Positions 9,153-18,320 of a DNA stretch of 64,000 nucleotides are shown here, one piece after another. Source of the stretch: an uncultured Eubacterium sp. (GTDB lineage Bacteria > Bacillota_A > Clostridia > Lachnospirales > Lachnospiraceae); contig CAOKJJ010000001.1 in the NCBI GenBank assembly GCA_948468465.1, positions 1 through 64,000 on the forward strand. The letters are read 5' to 3'. Position 1 is the first letter of the stretch; the number at the start of each line of letters is the position of its first letter. The translations under genes and the position numbers were made by a program. The notes beneath the pieces are model-generated. The model was not told the origin of the DNA. It did not search any database and was given only the letters and a program-made list of their open reading frames with translations.

Positions 9153-10124
9153 TCATGGATTCTGCATTTTTATTCCACATTCCGCGGAAGGTTTCTGTAG
9201 CAGTGTGATGCAGTCCAGATTCCTGTACCCCTCCCAGTCAATGACTTTCTGGTCATGTATTTCAAATCCCGCCCTGTATGCAAGGCAGGCAAAAGTCTGC
9301 CAGTTCATAAAGCTCCTGCCATGTACGGTATTGCTGAATGATGCCCTGTAGTCGCTGTCATTGTTGGAATGATGTATCAGCGCCTTTCCTCTGGGAATAA
9401 GCACACGGTATATGTCAGTCAGGTATTCATATATGTCCATCATCTCAAAATGAACAACCGCATCATAGGAAAAAAGCGCTGTATAGGCACTGCTCTCCAG
9501 TTCCCCTAGGTTAAACCCATTATTTCTGTAATATACAATATGATCCTTTCCATAAAACCTTTCCCTGCAGAATTCCATATTTTCCGGAAGGATGTCCACA
9601 AGCGTGATATTTCCCGCCCTGTCCATATACTGTGGTACATGCCTTCCCCTCCCGCATGCAAGCTCTATGACATTTTGAAGATCCAGCCTGTCAAACAGTT
9701 TTCTAAATTCCGAAGTATCATCCCAGAATACCTTCAGGGCTTCTTCCGACTCCGCCCCTTCAAAGTATTCATCCATACTGTCCTTATGGAATGCCGCGCA
9801 GAATTCCCGGTTGAATTCCGCCCTGCCCATGCCGGCCATCCCTGCAAAATCATCTATGGAACAGTATCCCATCCCATCTGCTTCAAGCATCCGGTAAACT
9901 TCATCTCTGTCCTCCAGGTTCCCGACTGCTACAATAAACTGTACATCCTGTTTTTTTGCCGCTTCATAATCAAAGACCTGTTTTCCTGCAATCTGTTTTA
10001 ACACATCATACTGACGGTCGCAAAAACCGGCTATCAGAGGATCCAGTCCTTTCTGCCGCAGGAAACCGTAATATGCCCTTCCCTGTTTTCCTGCCCCGTA
10101 AATCATATATCTTTTTTCTTCCAT
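9153..10124 (-). CDS. SAM-dependent methyltransferase with N-terminal Rossmann-like module
   Basis: The ATG at 10124 (MEEKRYMIYGAGKQ) is preferred over the upstream ATG at 10145 because AGGAGG is encoded 10 nt before it. The first 100 residues carry the recurrent module (YMIYGAGKQGRAYYGFL, then AGFCDRQ). The second half is a class I methyltransferase: motif I VIELACGRGRHVPQY, followed by ITLVDILPENMEFC and the post-motif region ALFSYDAVVHFEMMD and LIPRGKALIHHSNN. Expected to methylate a sugar or glycan. It overlaps its downstream neighbour's first upstream ATG and follows the FkbM gene immediately. Confidence 0.75.
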   Translation of the reverse strand: MEEKRYMIYGAGKQGRAYYGFLRQKGLDPLIAGFCDRQYDVLKQIAGKQVFDYEAAKKQDVQFIVAVGNLEDRDEVYRMLEADGMGYCSIDDFAGMAGMGRAEFNREFCAAFHKDSMDEYFEGAESEEALKVFWDDTSEFRKLFDRLDLQNVIELACGRGRHVPQYMDRAGNITLVDILPENMEFCRERFYGKDHIVYYRNNGFNLGELESSAYTALFSYDAVVHFEMMDIYEYLTDIYRVLIPRGKALIHHSNNDSDYRASFSNTVHGRSFMNWQTFACLAYRAGFEIHDQKVIDWEGYRNLDCITLLQKPSAECGIKMQNP

Positions 10125-10141
10125 GATAAATTTTCCTCCTG

Positions 10142-11221
10142 TCATGGTACCGCATACAGGACCATCTCATTGTCCGCATTGCTGTAACTGCGTACGTAAA
10201 ATCTATACTCTGGAACAAGGGACCTGATGTACCGGGGCAGCGTGATCATGTCCTCCGGTTTATGGTAGATGCATACGGCCAGCTTAGGCCTGTCCCGCAT
10301 AATCACATTTCGGGCTCCCCTGAGGGATTCGGACTCTGCGCCTTCCACGTCCATCTTGATGAACGTAACCCGGTCCCCGGGGTCGACAGTCTCATCAATG
10401 GCAGCCGTCGTAATTACCGCGCCGCCCTCCCCTATGTGTGAGCACCCATCGCCCGTCGCATCAAAACGCAGCTCCGTTTTTTCACTCCATGTGCCGTATG
10501 GAAGCATCACAATCTCAGGAAGCTTTCCGCCATCCTTTGCAATCCGCTCCACACAGCTGCGGTAATTGGCGTCATCCGGCTCAAATGCATAGACCTTTTT
10601 CAGCCCCCTGCACAGCCCGGCAAAATCGGCCGTCGTCGCCAGGTCGCAGCATCCTGCGTCAATGAATACCTCTTCCTCCCCATACTCCAAAAATTCCTCA
10701 TAGAAATAATCATCTCCTGTCCCGCATATGAAAAACGCACGTATATCGATGATATCTTCCTGTGCTGTTCCGTTTTTCAGGAGATATTCCTCTGCTTCCC
10801 GATAGTATTTTGTCGTACAGATGACGACTTTTTTCCTGCCATCCGTACGGAACATTTTTTCCGGACTGATGACTGGGAACCCGCAGAATCCCCTGTCCTG
10901 TCTGTCCTTATCCCTGTCACAGAACGCAATATTTTTGTTTTCTGTATCCAGGTATGGAACCAGCCTTTTTGCGAAGCTCCCCGCGCCATAAAAGAAAATC
11001 CCTGTGTCCGGTGGCAGTTTTTTCAGGAATTCCTTTTCCTCCTGACGGTTCCAGACTGGGAAATCCGGATGTGACTTTTTCACAATCTGTTCGATATACC
11101 GGAAATCCCCTGTCACAAGCCAGTTGAAACGGGCCATGTACAGTTCCTCTGAAAGGCTGTCCCCCAGCATCCCGTAAATATCCCTCATATCTTTTAAGAG
11201 GTCTTCCACTCCCATGTTCAT
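10142..11221 (-). CDS. FkbM-family methyltransferase with Rossmann-like module
   Basis: 359 residues. After a helical N-terminal stretch (about 70 residues), the recurrent module appears (GIFFYGAGSFAKRLVPYL, then IAFCDRDKD). The C-terminal half is an FkbM methyltransferase: EEVFIDAGCCD (SAM loop), KKVYAFEPDDANY, and the family hallmark FIKMDVEGAESESLRGA, ending with a PKLAVCIYHKPEDM block. Expected O-methylation of a sugar. The stop overlaps the leader of the next gene, and its start overlaps the stop of the SDR gene, so translation is probably coupled. Confidence 0.8.
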   Translation of the reverse strand: MNMGVEDLLKDMRDIYGMLGDSLSEELYMARFNWLVTGDFRYIEQIVKKSHPDFPVWNRQEEKEFLKKLPPDTGIFFYGAGSFAKRLVPYLDTENKNIAFCDRDKDRQDRGFCGFPVISPEKMFRTDGRKKVVICTTKYYREAEEYLLKNGTAQEDIIDIRAFFICGTGDDYFYEEFLEYGEEEVFIDAGCCDLATTADFAGLCRGLKKVYAFEPDDANYRSCVERIAKDGGKLPEIVMLPYGTWSEKTELRFDATGDGCSHIGEGGAVITTAAIDETVDPGDRVTFIKMDVEGAESESLRGARNVIMRDRPKLAVCIYHKPEDMITLPRYIRSLVPEYRFYVRSYSNADNEMVLYAVP

Positions 11222-12132
11222 GTCTCCTTTAAATACTGATAATACCTGTCCATGCCGTTTTCCAGCCTGACTGGCCTGCCCTGCCAGAGGGTCCGTATCC
11301 GCGTATTGTCCAGGACAGTCGTCCTGACATCGACACTTCGCCCCTCCCTGTAAACGGTCTCCGGCGATAAACCCATCTTCCGCAATATGCCGATCACGTC
11401 ATTCTGCGTGTATCCCCGCCCTGAACTGATATTGAAGGTGTCTTCCTTTCCATCATACCGGATCAGGCATTCGATCATCCCGCACACATCATCAATATAG
11501 ACATAATCCCTTACATTCCTCCCGTCGCCCCAGATCTCAACTGGAATGCCTTGGATGGTATTCTTTAGCGCCGCATCGATAAATCCCACACCCTTATGAA
11601 AATCCTGCCCCGGGCCGTACGGGTTGGAGATTCTGGCTATAATAAAACAGGTGCTGCTCTGGTAGTTGAACGTCCGCATGATGTTCTCTATGCACAGCTT
11701 TACATTACCATAATGGTTGATCGGACATGGAAGAACCGTTTCATCCAGCGGCTGTTCTGTATGGTTTCCATATACGGTGCCCCCGGATGACAGGAAGATC
11801 ATCTTTATATTCTCACGGACAAGCATGCTGCAGAGCCTGACTGTCTGTACGAGTTCCCTGCTGTAGCCATACATACAGGCCTCGTTGGAATTGCCGGGAT
11901 TCATCATACTGACAGCGTGGATGACGCAGTCCGTTCCCCTGACCGCAGCCAACAGACTGTCATTATCAAAAAAATCTCCCTGGATAAAGTGCACACCCTC
12001 CTGCTTTAAGGGCGGCTGCAGGTCAAAAGAGCAGACCTCATAATCCTGTTTTATGAGATGGCTGCACAGGCTGCTGCCAAGAAACCCCGAACCACCCAGT
12101 ACCAGAATTTTTCCCTTCACTGCTGTCCACAC
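11218..12132 (-). CDS. NAD(P)-dependent nucleotide-sugar epimerase/dehydratase (extended SDR)
   Basis: About 300 residues. The N-terminus has the cofactor loop LVLGGSGFLGSSLC, then DCVIHAVSMM. The active site reads FLSSGGTVYG (Ser/Thr) and YGNVK (Tyr-xxx-Lys). The substrate part carries ARISNPYGPGQ and DYVYIDDVCGMI, as in UDP-glucose 4-epimerase-like enzymes. The frame opens with GTG at 12132; a second GTG at 12120 sits right at the upstream stop and is equally plausible. Reaction: oxidation-reduction at C4 of a nucleotide sugar, as epimerase, dehydratase or reductase; the exact substrate cannot be told. Confidence 0.85.
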   Translation of the reverse strand: MWTAVKGKILVLGGSGFLGSSLCSHLIKQDYEVCSFDLQPPLKQEGVHFIQGDFFDNDSLLAAVRGTDCVIHAVSMMNPGNSNEACMYGYSRELVQTVRLCSMLVRENIKMIFLSSGGTVYGNHTEQPLDETVLPCPINHYGNVKLCIENIMRTFNYQSSTCFIIARISNPYGPGQDFHKGVGFIDAALKNTIQGIPVEIWGDGRNVRDYVYIDDVCGMIECLIRYDGKEDTFNISSGRGYTQNDVIGILRKMGLSPETVYREGRSVDVRTTVLDNTRIRTLWQGRPVRLENGMDRYYQYLKET

Positions 12133-13385
12133 ATCCTCATCTGTTTCTTTTCATGCTCCGCATAACGCGCATTCAGCCTGCTGTAATATGTTTCATCCTT
12201 ATGTATGTACCTCAGTATGTTTTTTTCACTGATTCCGAGATCAGCCAGCTGCGCCCCGATCTGGCTGAAACCATTCTGGCTGCTAATGACATACAATGCG
12301 TCAGGATACTTCTGGCAGGCTTCCGCCGCCGACAGTACGGGAAATCCGCCGGCAGTCTTTCCAGTCTTTGCGGCATCATTGTCCGCAAGCACTACCGTCA
12401 GTCCCGTCTGACCGGACAGCCCCCTGGCAACTTTCAGTCCTATCCCGGAACAGCCAAAGACCACGGCCTGTTTCTTATCCGTGACAGCACCGGCAATGTA
12501 CTCCCAGTCGCTTTTCCGCTCAGATTCCCGGGCAGAAGCCAGTACATTTTCATACAGACCTGCATCCAGAATCTTTTCTGCCTCATCCCACCATATCCGG
12601 TTTACGGTCAGTCTGGTGCAGACCCATGGCTTGAAAATGCCTGTAAAATGATACACTGCCGGTTCCTGTCCGATGCCCTCAAGCTCCTGTAGGCTGTAGC
12701 CTGACAGATCCCATTCCGGCAGGCTGTTATAATATTCTGTAAAAAAATCATATCGGAGCGGAAGGAGCCTTATTTTCCCGTGGCACAGTTTGTTTATAAT
12801 GTCCTGGTCCATATACTTATAACCCCTGCCTATATAATCCGTCATTTTTCTGTCCATGCCATCTTCCCGCATTTTTTTCAGGTTAAATACCAGAAATCCC
12901 GCATTTACATAAGTGTGCATATTCGGGATGCCCAAATACGCGGCATAACTTTCATAATCGGCAAAGTGGCACTGTACTCCCATGTCCCGCACCCCTGCGG
13001 CATAATATCCGTCCAGGTCCACACCATACACTTCCGCCAGGTCCCGGCGCACGATCATATCCCCATCGATAAACAGACAGCGGTCAGCCGGAATCAGGCT
13101 GCCCATATAAAGCCTGTAATAGGACGCTACGGGAATATATGCTGTCGTTACGGCAAAATCCAGTTTTTCGTCACGGACCTCCACAAACGTGACATCCGCC
13201 TGCCTGTATTTCTCCTGTATGCCCGCGATCCTCTGCCGTACATCCGGGCCAAGATCCTCTGCGCACAGAATATAGATGTGGAACCATGTTCCTGCCTCTG
13301 CCGAGGACAGTATGGATGAGATCGTGACCATTGTCGGCACAGCATAGTTGTCATCCGTTGTCAGCACGATATTCATTTCATTCAT
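12117..13385 (-). CDS. Glycosyltransferase family 8 with C-terminal Rossmann-like module
   Basis: 422 residues, ATG overlapping the stop of the upstream GT2 gene, with GGGAGG about 10 nt before it. The GT8 domain spans roughly 1-280: MNIVLTTDDNYAVPTMVTI at the start, the metal-binding DxD in CLFIDGDMIVRRDL, and the closing YHFTGIFKPW block. From about 300 to the end is the recurrent module (KQAVVFGCSGIGLKV, then VVLADNDAAKTG and ALYVISSQNGF). Predicted retaining transferase using a UDP-sugar. Confidence 0.88.
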   Translation of the reverse strand: MNEMNIVLTTDDNYAVPTMVTISSILSSAEAGTWFHIYILCAEDLGPDVRQRIAGIQEKYRQADVTFVEVRDEKLDFAVTTAYIPVASYYRLYMGSLIPADRCLFIDGDMIVRRDLAEVYGVDLDGYYAAGVRDMGVQCHFADYESYAAYLGIPNMHTYVNAGFLVFNLKKMREDGMDRKMTDYIGRGYKYMDQDIINKLCHGKIRLLPLRYDFFTEYYNSLPEWDLSGYSLQELEGIGQEPAVYHFTGIFKPWVCTRLTVNRIWWDEAEKILDAGLYENVLASARESERKSDWEYIAGAVTDKKQAVVFGCSGIGLKVARGLSGQTGLTVVLADNDAAKTGKTAGGFPVLSAAEACQKYPDALYVISSQNGFSQIGAQLADLGISEKNILRYIHKDETYYSRLNARYAEHEKKQMRMCGQQ

Positions 13386-14550
13386 TTTGCATTCTGCCTC
13401 CCTGTTCCCATTCCGCCAGCAGCCGGGTGAGCGGGATCACCGGCCTGCGGATGTATTTCCTGATTTCACGGACGATGTTTTCCGTATCCTCCACTGACGC
13501 AATAATAACCAGATCCGTCTCCTGCCTGAAATCTTCCAGCCGTGATACGGGAACCGCGGCATCAATAAATCCCGCGTTCCTGTCAATCGCTCCGGTCACC
13601 TCTGTTTCCGTCCCTTTCAGCCTGTTCACCAGCTGCCTGCCAAGATATCCCATCCCGTAGACAGTAACACGCCTGACCTTCTGACTGTGCAGATATTCTG
13701 ACAGACTACCCCTGATGCTTTCCAGTTCCATCCACTTATCATAAACAAAAAACATTTTCCTGTATTTTTCCAGCAGCTTCAGGTACCGCTCCTGCTCCGA
13801 TGCCACCAGGCATTCCAGCTTTTCCAGCATCATCCCGTCCAGAAGGGATTCCCTCCTGATCACTTCCAGCATTTCTTTCTCTGACAGGAGCATCTTTCCG
13901 CTGTTCCACGAAAAGCTGTTTTCTCCCAGCCTGTGTTCAAATAAAATCTCCCCGTTTAACGCAAAGCGGCACCCCTGCCGCATCATGCAGATCCACAAAA
14001 ACCAGTCGTCAGCCCCGTTGTTTTGCAGGATATTCTGCTTCCATATATCAGGGACCGCCTTCCGGCGCATCAGTACCTGTCCGGGTGAAACGATCGCGTT
14101 TCCCCTGCCCGCCATGCTTTCATAATCAGCCGCGTTTGCAAACGGGTATGTATTGTTATAGATTTCCCGTCCGTTCTCCTTTGCCCTGCAGACAACCGCA
14201 TCCGCATCTCCCATGGCCGCCAGCTGGCTTCTGAAATACCCTGGGGCTATGACGTCATCCTGGTCCAGAAACAGAACATAACTGCCTGTGCAATAAGACA
14301 GTCCCCTTACCCTTGCACCGTGGATTCCCCTGTTGCGGTCTGTCTCCACGATGACAATTTCTATTTTTTCAGAAAAATAATCCCCGTCCAGGCAGTCTTT
14401 CGGTGCATCATTGACCAGCACCAGACGGATGCCGGCATCGCGGTCCGTTCCTTCCAGGCAGGCTTCCAGCCGGGTAATCATCCCCCTGATATACTGCCGG
14501 CCTTTGTATACTGGCACAACTACGTCCACGTTCTCTTTGCCGTAGCGCAT
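13378..14550 (-). CDS. Glycosyltransferase family 2 with C-terminal Rossmann-like module
   Basis: The start is placed at the ATG at 14550 (MRYGKENVDVVVPVYKG): a longer frame runs back to 14646 but reads through the end of the upstream gene, and a purine-rich AGGAGGAGAAAGGGA stretch precedes the ATG. The GT-A domain carries VDVVVPVYKGRQYI and the DXD-like YVLFLDQDDVIAP. The recurrent module is at the C-terminus (RRVTVYGMGYLGRQLV, TGAIDRNAGF). An insert around residues 230-280 is rich in charged residues. Predicted inverting glycosyltransferase. Confidence 0.85.
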   Translation of the reverse strand: MRYGKENVDVVVPVYKGRQYIRGMITRLEACLEGTDRDAGIRLVLVNDAPKDCLDGDYFSEKIEIVIVETDRNRGIHGARVRGLSYCTGSYVLFLDQDDVIAPGYFRSQLAAMGDADAVVCRAKENGREIYNNTYPFANAADYESMAGRGNAIVSPGQVLMRRKAVPDIWKQNILQNNGADDWFLWICMMRQGCRFALNGEILFEHRLGENSFSWNSGKMLLSEKEMLEVIRRESLLDGMMLEKLECLVASEQERYLKLLEKYRKMFFVYDKWMELESIRGSLSEYLHSQKVRRVTVYGMGYLGRQLVNRLKGTETEVTGAIDRNAGFIDAAVPVSRLEDFRQETDLVIIASVEDTENIVREIRKYIRRPVIPLTRLLAEWEQGGRMQNE

Positions 14551-14552
14551 AT

Positions 14553-15692
14553 TCAATCCCTTTCTCCTCCTAAGGAGCTGTACAACCCTGATGCATGATA
14601 TGGAAACAGCTGGCAGCCCGCTTCCGGTTCCGCGAGGATCCTGCACAGCTCATCCAGTTCAAATACGCGGATACCGCTGTTTCCCTTACTGTTTATCAGG
14701 TCCTTTATCTCATCCGCATATTTTTCGGGTGTAATGATCAGGTTACAGTCTGCATTGTCCAGCAGATCCGGGGACCGGACCGGCACCGTTCCTATGAAAC
14801 TGCCCCACAGGAGACGGTTGCTGTCCACAACCGCATCAATCCGGATGCCCGCCTTCCGGAACCATCCTGTCCAGTAAGTTCCCCTTGCACCTGCTCCCCA
14901 TAATGTGGCCCGGTCCGTGCCCAAAAGCGCTGTCAGCCGCGTATGGAAATTCTCCGGAGGGATGGCATGCAGCACAGCTTCACAGAGCCTCCTGTCAATT
15001 TTTTCCCTGTAACCGTCCGCATCCGCCGGCAGATGGCGCAGCGCAATCTCCCTTGCCTCCCTGGCACACATTACTGCATTGACACTGCTGATGCCGCCAT
15101 AGGAGAAGGTGAATACCGGCCTGTGAAGGTAGCAGATCACTGCCCCTTTACTGGCAACTCCCAGAAACCAGTCGTAATCCGCAGCGGTCTGATACCGCAC
15201 GTCAAAATTCCCGGACTTTTTAAAAAATTCCTTCCTGCAGAATATGGATGAGTGGAAATAAGTCATCTGTATGTTCAGATCGTCCCGCGAATACCGGGAT
15301 GCATCATAATATACCCTCTGCCCGTTTTTTTCCAGGACATAATTGTCACAGCACACACAGTCGCAGTATCCATCCGAAAAAGCTCCCATCACAGCTTTCA
15401 GAGCGCCCTGTTCATACCAGTCGTCACTGTTCAGAAAGGCGATTACATCCCCCGTAGCCGCACCGATACCCTTATTCATGGCATCAAAGATGCCATGATC
15501 CGGCTCACTGATGCACCTGGTAATACAGGAATCATACTTTTGCAGGATGGACAGGGTCCCGTCTGTGGAGGCGCCGTCGACGATAATGTATTCCAGCTCC
15601 CATTCCTGTCCTGCCTGTGTGATAACACTCCTGATCGTTTTCTCAATCGTATCCCTGCTATTCCGGCAGACCGTGATCACTGTCATCTTCAT
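14553..15692 (-). CDS. Glycosyltransferase family 2 with C-terminal Rossmann-like module
   Basis: The start is set at 15692 (MKMTVITVCRNS), with AAAGGAC just upstream; the frame extends to 15761 but that part overlaps the upstream GT8 gene. The GT2 domain includes YIIVDGASTDGTL, DHGIFDAMNKGIGAATGD and the metal site FLNSDDWY, typical of WcaA/WbbD-like enzymes. The C-terminal third is the recurrent module (RATLWGAGARGTYWT, AVVDSNRLLWGS, CNLIITPEKYA). The gene overlaps its upstream neighbour by about 35 bases. Confidence 0.87.
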   Translation of the reverse strand: MKMTVITVCRNSRDTIEKTIRSVITQAGQEWELEYIIVDGASTDGTLSILQKYDSCITRCISEPDHGIFDAMNKGIGAATGDVIAFLNSDDWYEQGALKAVMGAFSDGYCDCVCCDNYVLEKNGQRVYYDASRYSRDDLNIQMTYFHSSIFCRKEFFKKSGNFDVRYQTAADYDWFLGVASKGAVICYLHRPVFTFSYGGISSVNAVMCAREAREIALRHLPADADGYREKIDRRLCEAVLHAIPPENFHTRLTALLGTDRATLWGAGARGTYWTGWFRKAGIRIDAVVDSNRLLWGSFIGTVPVRSPDLLDNADCNLIITPEKYADEIKDLINSKGNSGIRVFELDELCRILAEPEAGCQLFPYHASGLYSSLGGERD

Positions 15693-17130
15693 TTTCTGTC
15701 CTTTCCCTGTGCCATGTTTCAAACCAGTACTGAAAACTATATTTTTCCGCCAGATATGCATATTCCGTACTATGCTGCAGGGGATTTTCCATAATATCTT
15801 TTATGTACCGCTCCCTGTCACTCCTGTCTGGGATCCTGCGTACATATTCCCTTTCCGCCATTCCCCTTACCATACTGTCATATGCACATGCATCCCTGGA
15901 AAGCAGATAGAAAGAGTCCGTATACGGTTCTATATAGCGGACAATATTCTTTTCGCTAACACCATTTTCTTTTAACTGTCTGATTACCTCTCCGTATGCA
16001 ATCTGGCAGGAAATGATCCAGAGTGTATCGCATTCTTTCCAGCTGACCGAAGGGAGTGCCCGGACGGGTATTCCCTTGTAAGCCTGCCCCCAGGCTGCCT
16101 CGTTGCTGTCTGCAAAAAATTCCACCTGTCTGACCTGGTATTCCAGCAGAATGTCGCACAGGCGTCTCCCGTTTGCGGAATATCCCCAGACAGCGACATG
16201 CCTGCTTCCCTTTGCCCTGGCTATCAGTTTTGACAGCCTGCTATCATTCCCGTTCAGGAAGCATCTCTTCTGGTAAGACTGGTAACTGCGGGTTCTGGAA
16301 AATACTTCCGCAGTCTTCCACCACTCACGCGAGCCCCTTACCTCAGGGTCATCCCATGCCTTGTATGCTCCTCCAAGATGAAGAATAAAAGGGACGTCAT
16401 GGTCGAAGTCGAAATCCCTGCTGTCATATGGCAGTCCGTACAGATGCCTGATGCCGGCTCCTGTATAAAAGTGAAACAGGTTATATTTCAACGGTATCGT
16501 CATGATCTGCGGATAGCAGCAGACATTCAGCACATCCTGATCCTCATTCCAGTTTTCCTTTTCCAGTTGTTCCAGAAAGGGTACCGTCATTTTATCCTGC
16601 CGCAGTTTCTTCAGTCCCATGACCATGACACCCGAATTGATGTAACAATCCCTTGCGGGAAGACCCATGATGTGCTGATGTTCCCATTCACGCGGAATAT
16701 CCGCAATGATATGGCAGTCCTTCACTCCTGCCAGGTAATGATCCCCCAGCCTGATTCCATATAACTCTTTCAGATCCCCATGTACCAGAATATCGCAGTC
16801 CAGATAAATGCATTTGTCATATTCAGGAACCAGTTCCGGTATCAGCAGCCTGAAATAAGCTGCAGCTGATAAATGCCTGTTATAAATCCGTGCTGTCTCA
16901 AAGCAGGCTGGGTCGGCATACCGGATGGTTACCCTGAAATTGCCATATTCCTTTCTGAGAATATCCGCGGCCTCCCAGACTTCCTCTTCTATTTCCATGC
17001 GGTCCGCCGTAAGGATAAAAAAATGGTAGTTTTCCCCCGAATGCTGCAGTATGGATCTCATGACCACAAATGCCTGTAAAACATATTTCCGGTCAATCCC
17101 CCACACAACCGGAATACACTGTCCTCTCAT
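15658..17130 (-). CDS. Glycosyltransferase family 8 with C-terminal Rossmann-like module
   Basis: 490 residues, ATG at 17130 with GAGGTG 11 nt upstream. The GT8 domain starts with IPVVWGIDRKYVLQAFV and has DxD in CIYLDCDILVHGDL; the conserved DQDVLN-type block is DEDQDVLNVCC-like (NWNEDQDVLNVC). The module follows at about residue 310 (RHVAVWGYSANGRRLC, EFFADSNEAAWGQAY, DTLWIISCQIAYG). A charged tail (residues 430-490) ends the protein. Paralogous in design to the GT8 at 12117. Confidence 0.88.
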   Translation of the reverse strand: MRGQCIPVVWGIDRKYVLQAFVVMRSILQHSGENYHFFILTADRMEIEEEVWEAADILRKEYGNFRVTIRYADPACFETARIYNRHLSAAAYFRLLIPELVPEYDKCIYLDCDILVHGDLKELYGIRLGDHYLAGVKDCHIIADIPREWEHQHIMGLPARDCYINSGVMVMGLKKLRQDKMTVPFLEQLEKENWNEDQDVLNVCCYPQIMTIPLKYNLFHFYTGAGIRHLYGLPYDSRDFDFDHDVPFILHLGGAYKAWDDPEVRGSREWWKTAEVFSRTRSYQSYQKRCFLNGNDSRLSKLIARAKGSRHVAVWGYSANGRRLCDILLEYQVRQVEFFADSNEAAWGQAYKGIPVRALPSVSWKECDTLWIISCQIAYGEVIRQLKENGVSEKNIVRYIEPYTDSFYLLSRDACAYDSMVRGMAEREYVRRIPDRSDRERYIKDIMENPLQHSTEYAYLAEKYSFQYWFETWHRERTENEDDSDHGLPE

Positions 17131-17136
17131 ACAACC

Positions 17137-17226
17137 TTACACCTCGTATAACATATCATTCATTAACTCCTCCAGAAACACGGTATCCGCGTCCGGGCAA
17201 ACAGGAACGGCTTCCCTGGCTATCAT
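17137..17226 (-). CDS. Possible small protein of 29 residues between DUF268 and GT8 genes
   Basis: An ATG at 17226 lies two bases after the stop of the DUF268-like gene, with a GGGGG ribosome-site-like run 7-8 nt upstream. The frame (MIAREAVPVCPDADTVF…) stays open up to a TAA seven bases before the GT8 start, filling the gap exactly. The GT8 ribosome site lies in its last codons, which would couple translation. There is no recognisable domain. It may also be a degraded gene end; support is positional only. Confidence 0.35.
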   Translation of the reverse strand: MIAREAVPVCPDADTVFLEELMNDMLYEV

Positions 17227-17228
17227 TT

Positions 17229-18290
17229 TCAGTCCCCCTGTTCTTTTATGAAATAAAATAATCCATACCGCCACTCCCCGTTATGCGGATCATCATCATA
17301 CTGATGTATGTCCACGTTGTACTCAATCCTTCCCTGCGAAGTGCAGGAGAACTCTTTCAGACGCAGTCCGGAAAAGCAATCGACAATTGTATCTGCATAA
17401 AAGACTCTGTGCGCGTTAAATTCTACACGCTCTTTCCCGACTGGCACGGAAAGATAGAACCTTCCGCCCTTTTTTAGTTTCTTCTGGATGTTGTCAAAGC
17501 ATTGAAAACATGCCTCCGGATCAACAGGGTCACCATACCTGCCAAGTCCGAAATGCTCCAGTGAACAGAGTGCTGACATACTCCCGATGCTTCCGTCTGG
17601 TATCTGATGGAGGCTTGTCGCGTCGTCCACGATTGTGTGCAGGTGTTCTGTTTCACATGGAAATTCGCGGATATCAATCATCGTCACATCAATTTCCGCC
17701 GCCAGAAGATGCGCTATAAATCCGTCAAGCCTTGAGCCGATGTCAAAGTGCTCTTTTACCCCGGTTTTTATAATCAGCTTTGCTGCCCATAAATCCTGCC
17801 AGAAATAATTATTGACTCTCCCGGCTGGGGCATATCGATCTGTAATGACCGGCCACAGATACTGGTTTTTGATCGCAAAACCAGGTCGCTGGTTCAACTG
17901 GTTATATGTTTTTGCATCTTCCCTGAAAAAAGTATCTTCCACCATCCCGGATTCTGAACAATACAACGTATAATTGATATCTGATAATACTTCCTTTAAA
18001 ACTGCCCTGTCCGTACACCCTGCCTTTTTTTTGACAGCCTGCAAAAAAATCACCTTAGATATATCCACAGATAACGACTGACATCTTTCGTAGACTTCTC
18101 CACCATAAGAATTTGCAACAACTATGTAATCATATCCTTCCGGTATCCTGCTGCTGTCATAGACAGGTTTTTGCATATACGTTTCCCTTGATTTGTGCGT
18201 CTCAATAAATCCAATGATTTCCCCTCCGCATTCATTCTGTATGAATCGTTCTGCAATGTTTCCCGTTCCCCAAACCAGTATTTTTTTCAT
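17229..18290 (-). CDS. DUF268-type protein with N-terminal Rossmann-like module
   Basis: 353 residues. The module is at residues 1-95 (KKILVWGTGNIAERFI, GFIETHKS, YDYIVVANSYGG). The second part matches DUF268, a methyltransferase-like fold of glycan loci: EHFDIGSRLDGFIAHLLAAEIDV is its typical SAM-loop-like region, followed by VTMIDIREF, MSALCSLEHFGLGRYGD and KGGRFYLSVPVG. Expected to act on a sugar or glycan; catalysis is unproven for the family. From here rightwards the DNA becomes visibly more AT-rich than in 5500-17200. Confidence 0.7.
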   Translation of the reverse strand: MKKILVWGTGNIAERFIQNECGGEIIGFIETHKSRETYMQKPVYDSSRIPEGYDYIVVANSYGGEVYERCQSLSVDISKVIFLQAVKKKAGCTDRAVLKEVLSDINYTLYCSESGMVEDTFFREDAKTYNQLNQRPGFAIKNQYLWPVITDRYAPAGRVNNYFWQDLWAAKLIIKTGVKEHFDIGSRLDGFIAHLLAAEIDVTMIDIREFPCETEHLHTIVDDATSLHQIPDGSIGSMSALCSLEHFGLGRYGDPVDPEACFQCFDNIQKKLKKGGRFYLSVPVGKERVEFNAHRVFYADTIVDCFSGLRLKEFSCTSQGRIEYNVDIHQYDDDPHNGEWRYGLFYFIKEQGD

Positions 18291-18320
18291 TCATCCCATT
18301 TCCTTTCTGTGAAATGTCTG

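Noticed and set aside
9115..9180. Longer N-terminus for the GT4 protein
   Set aside because: It overlaps the upstream gene, and a strong GGAGG sits before the ATG at 9114.
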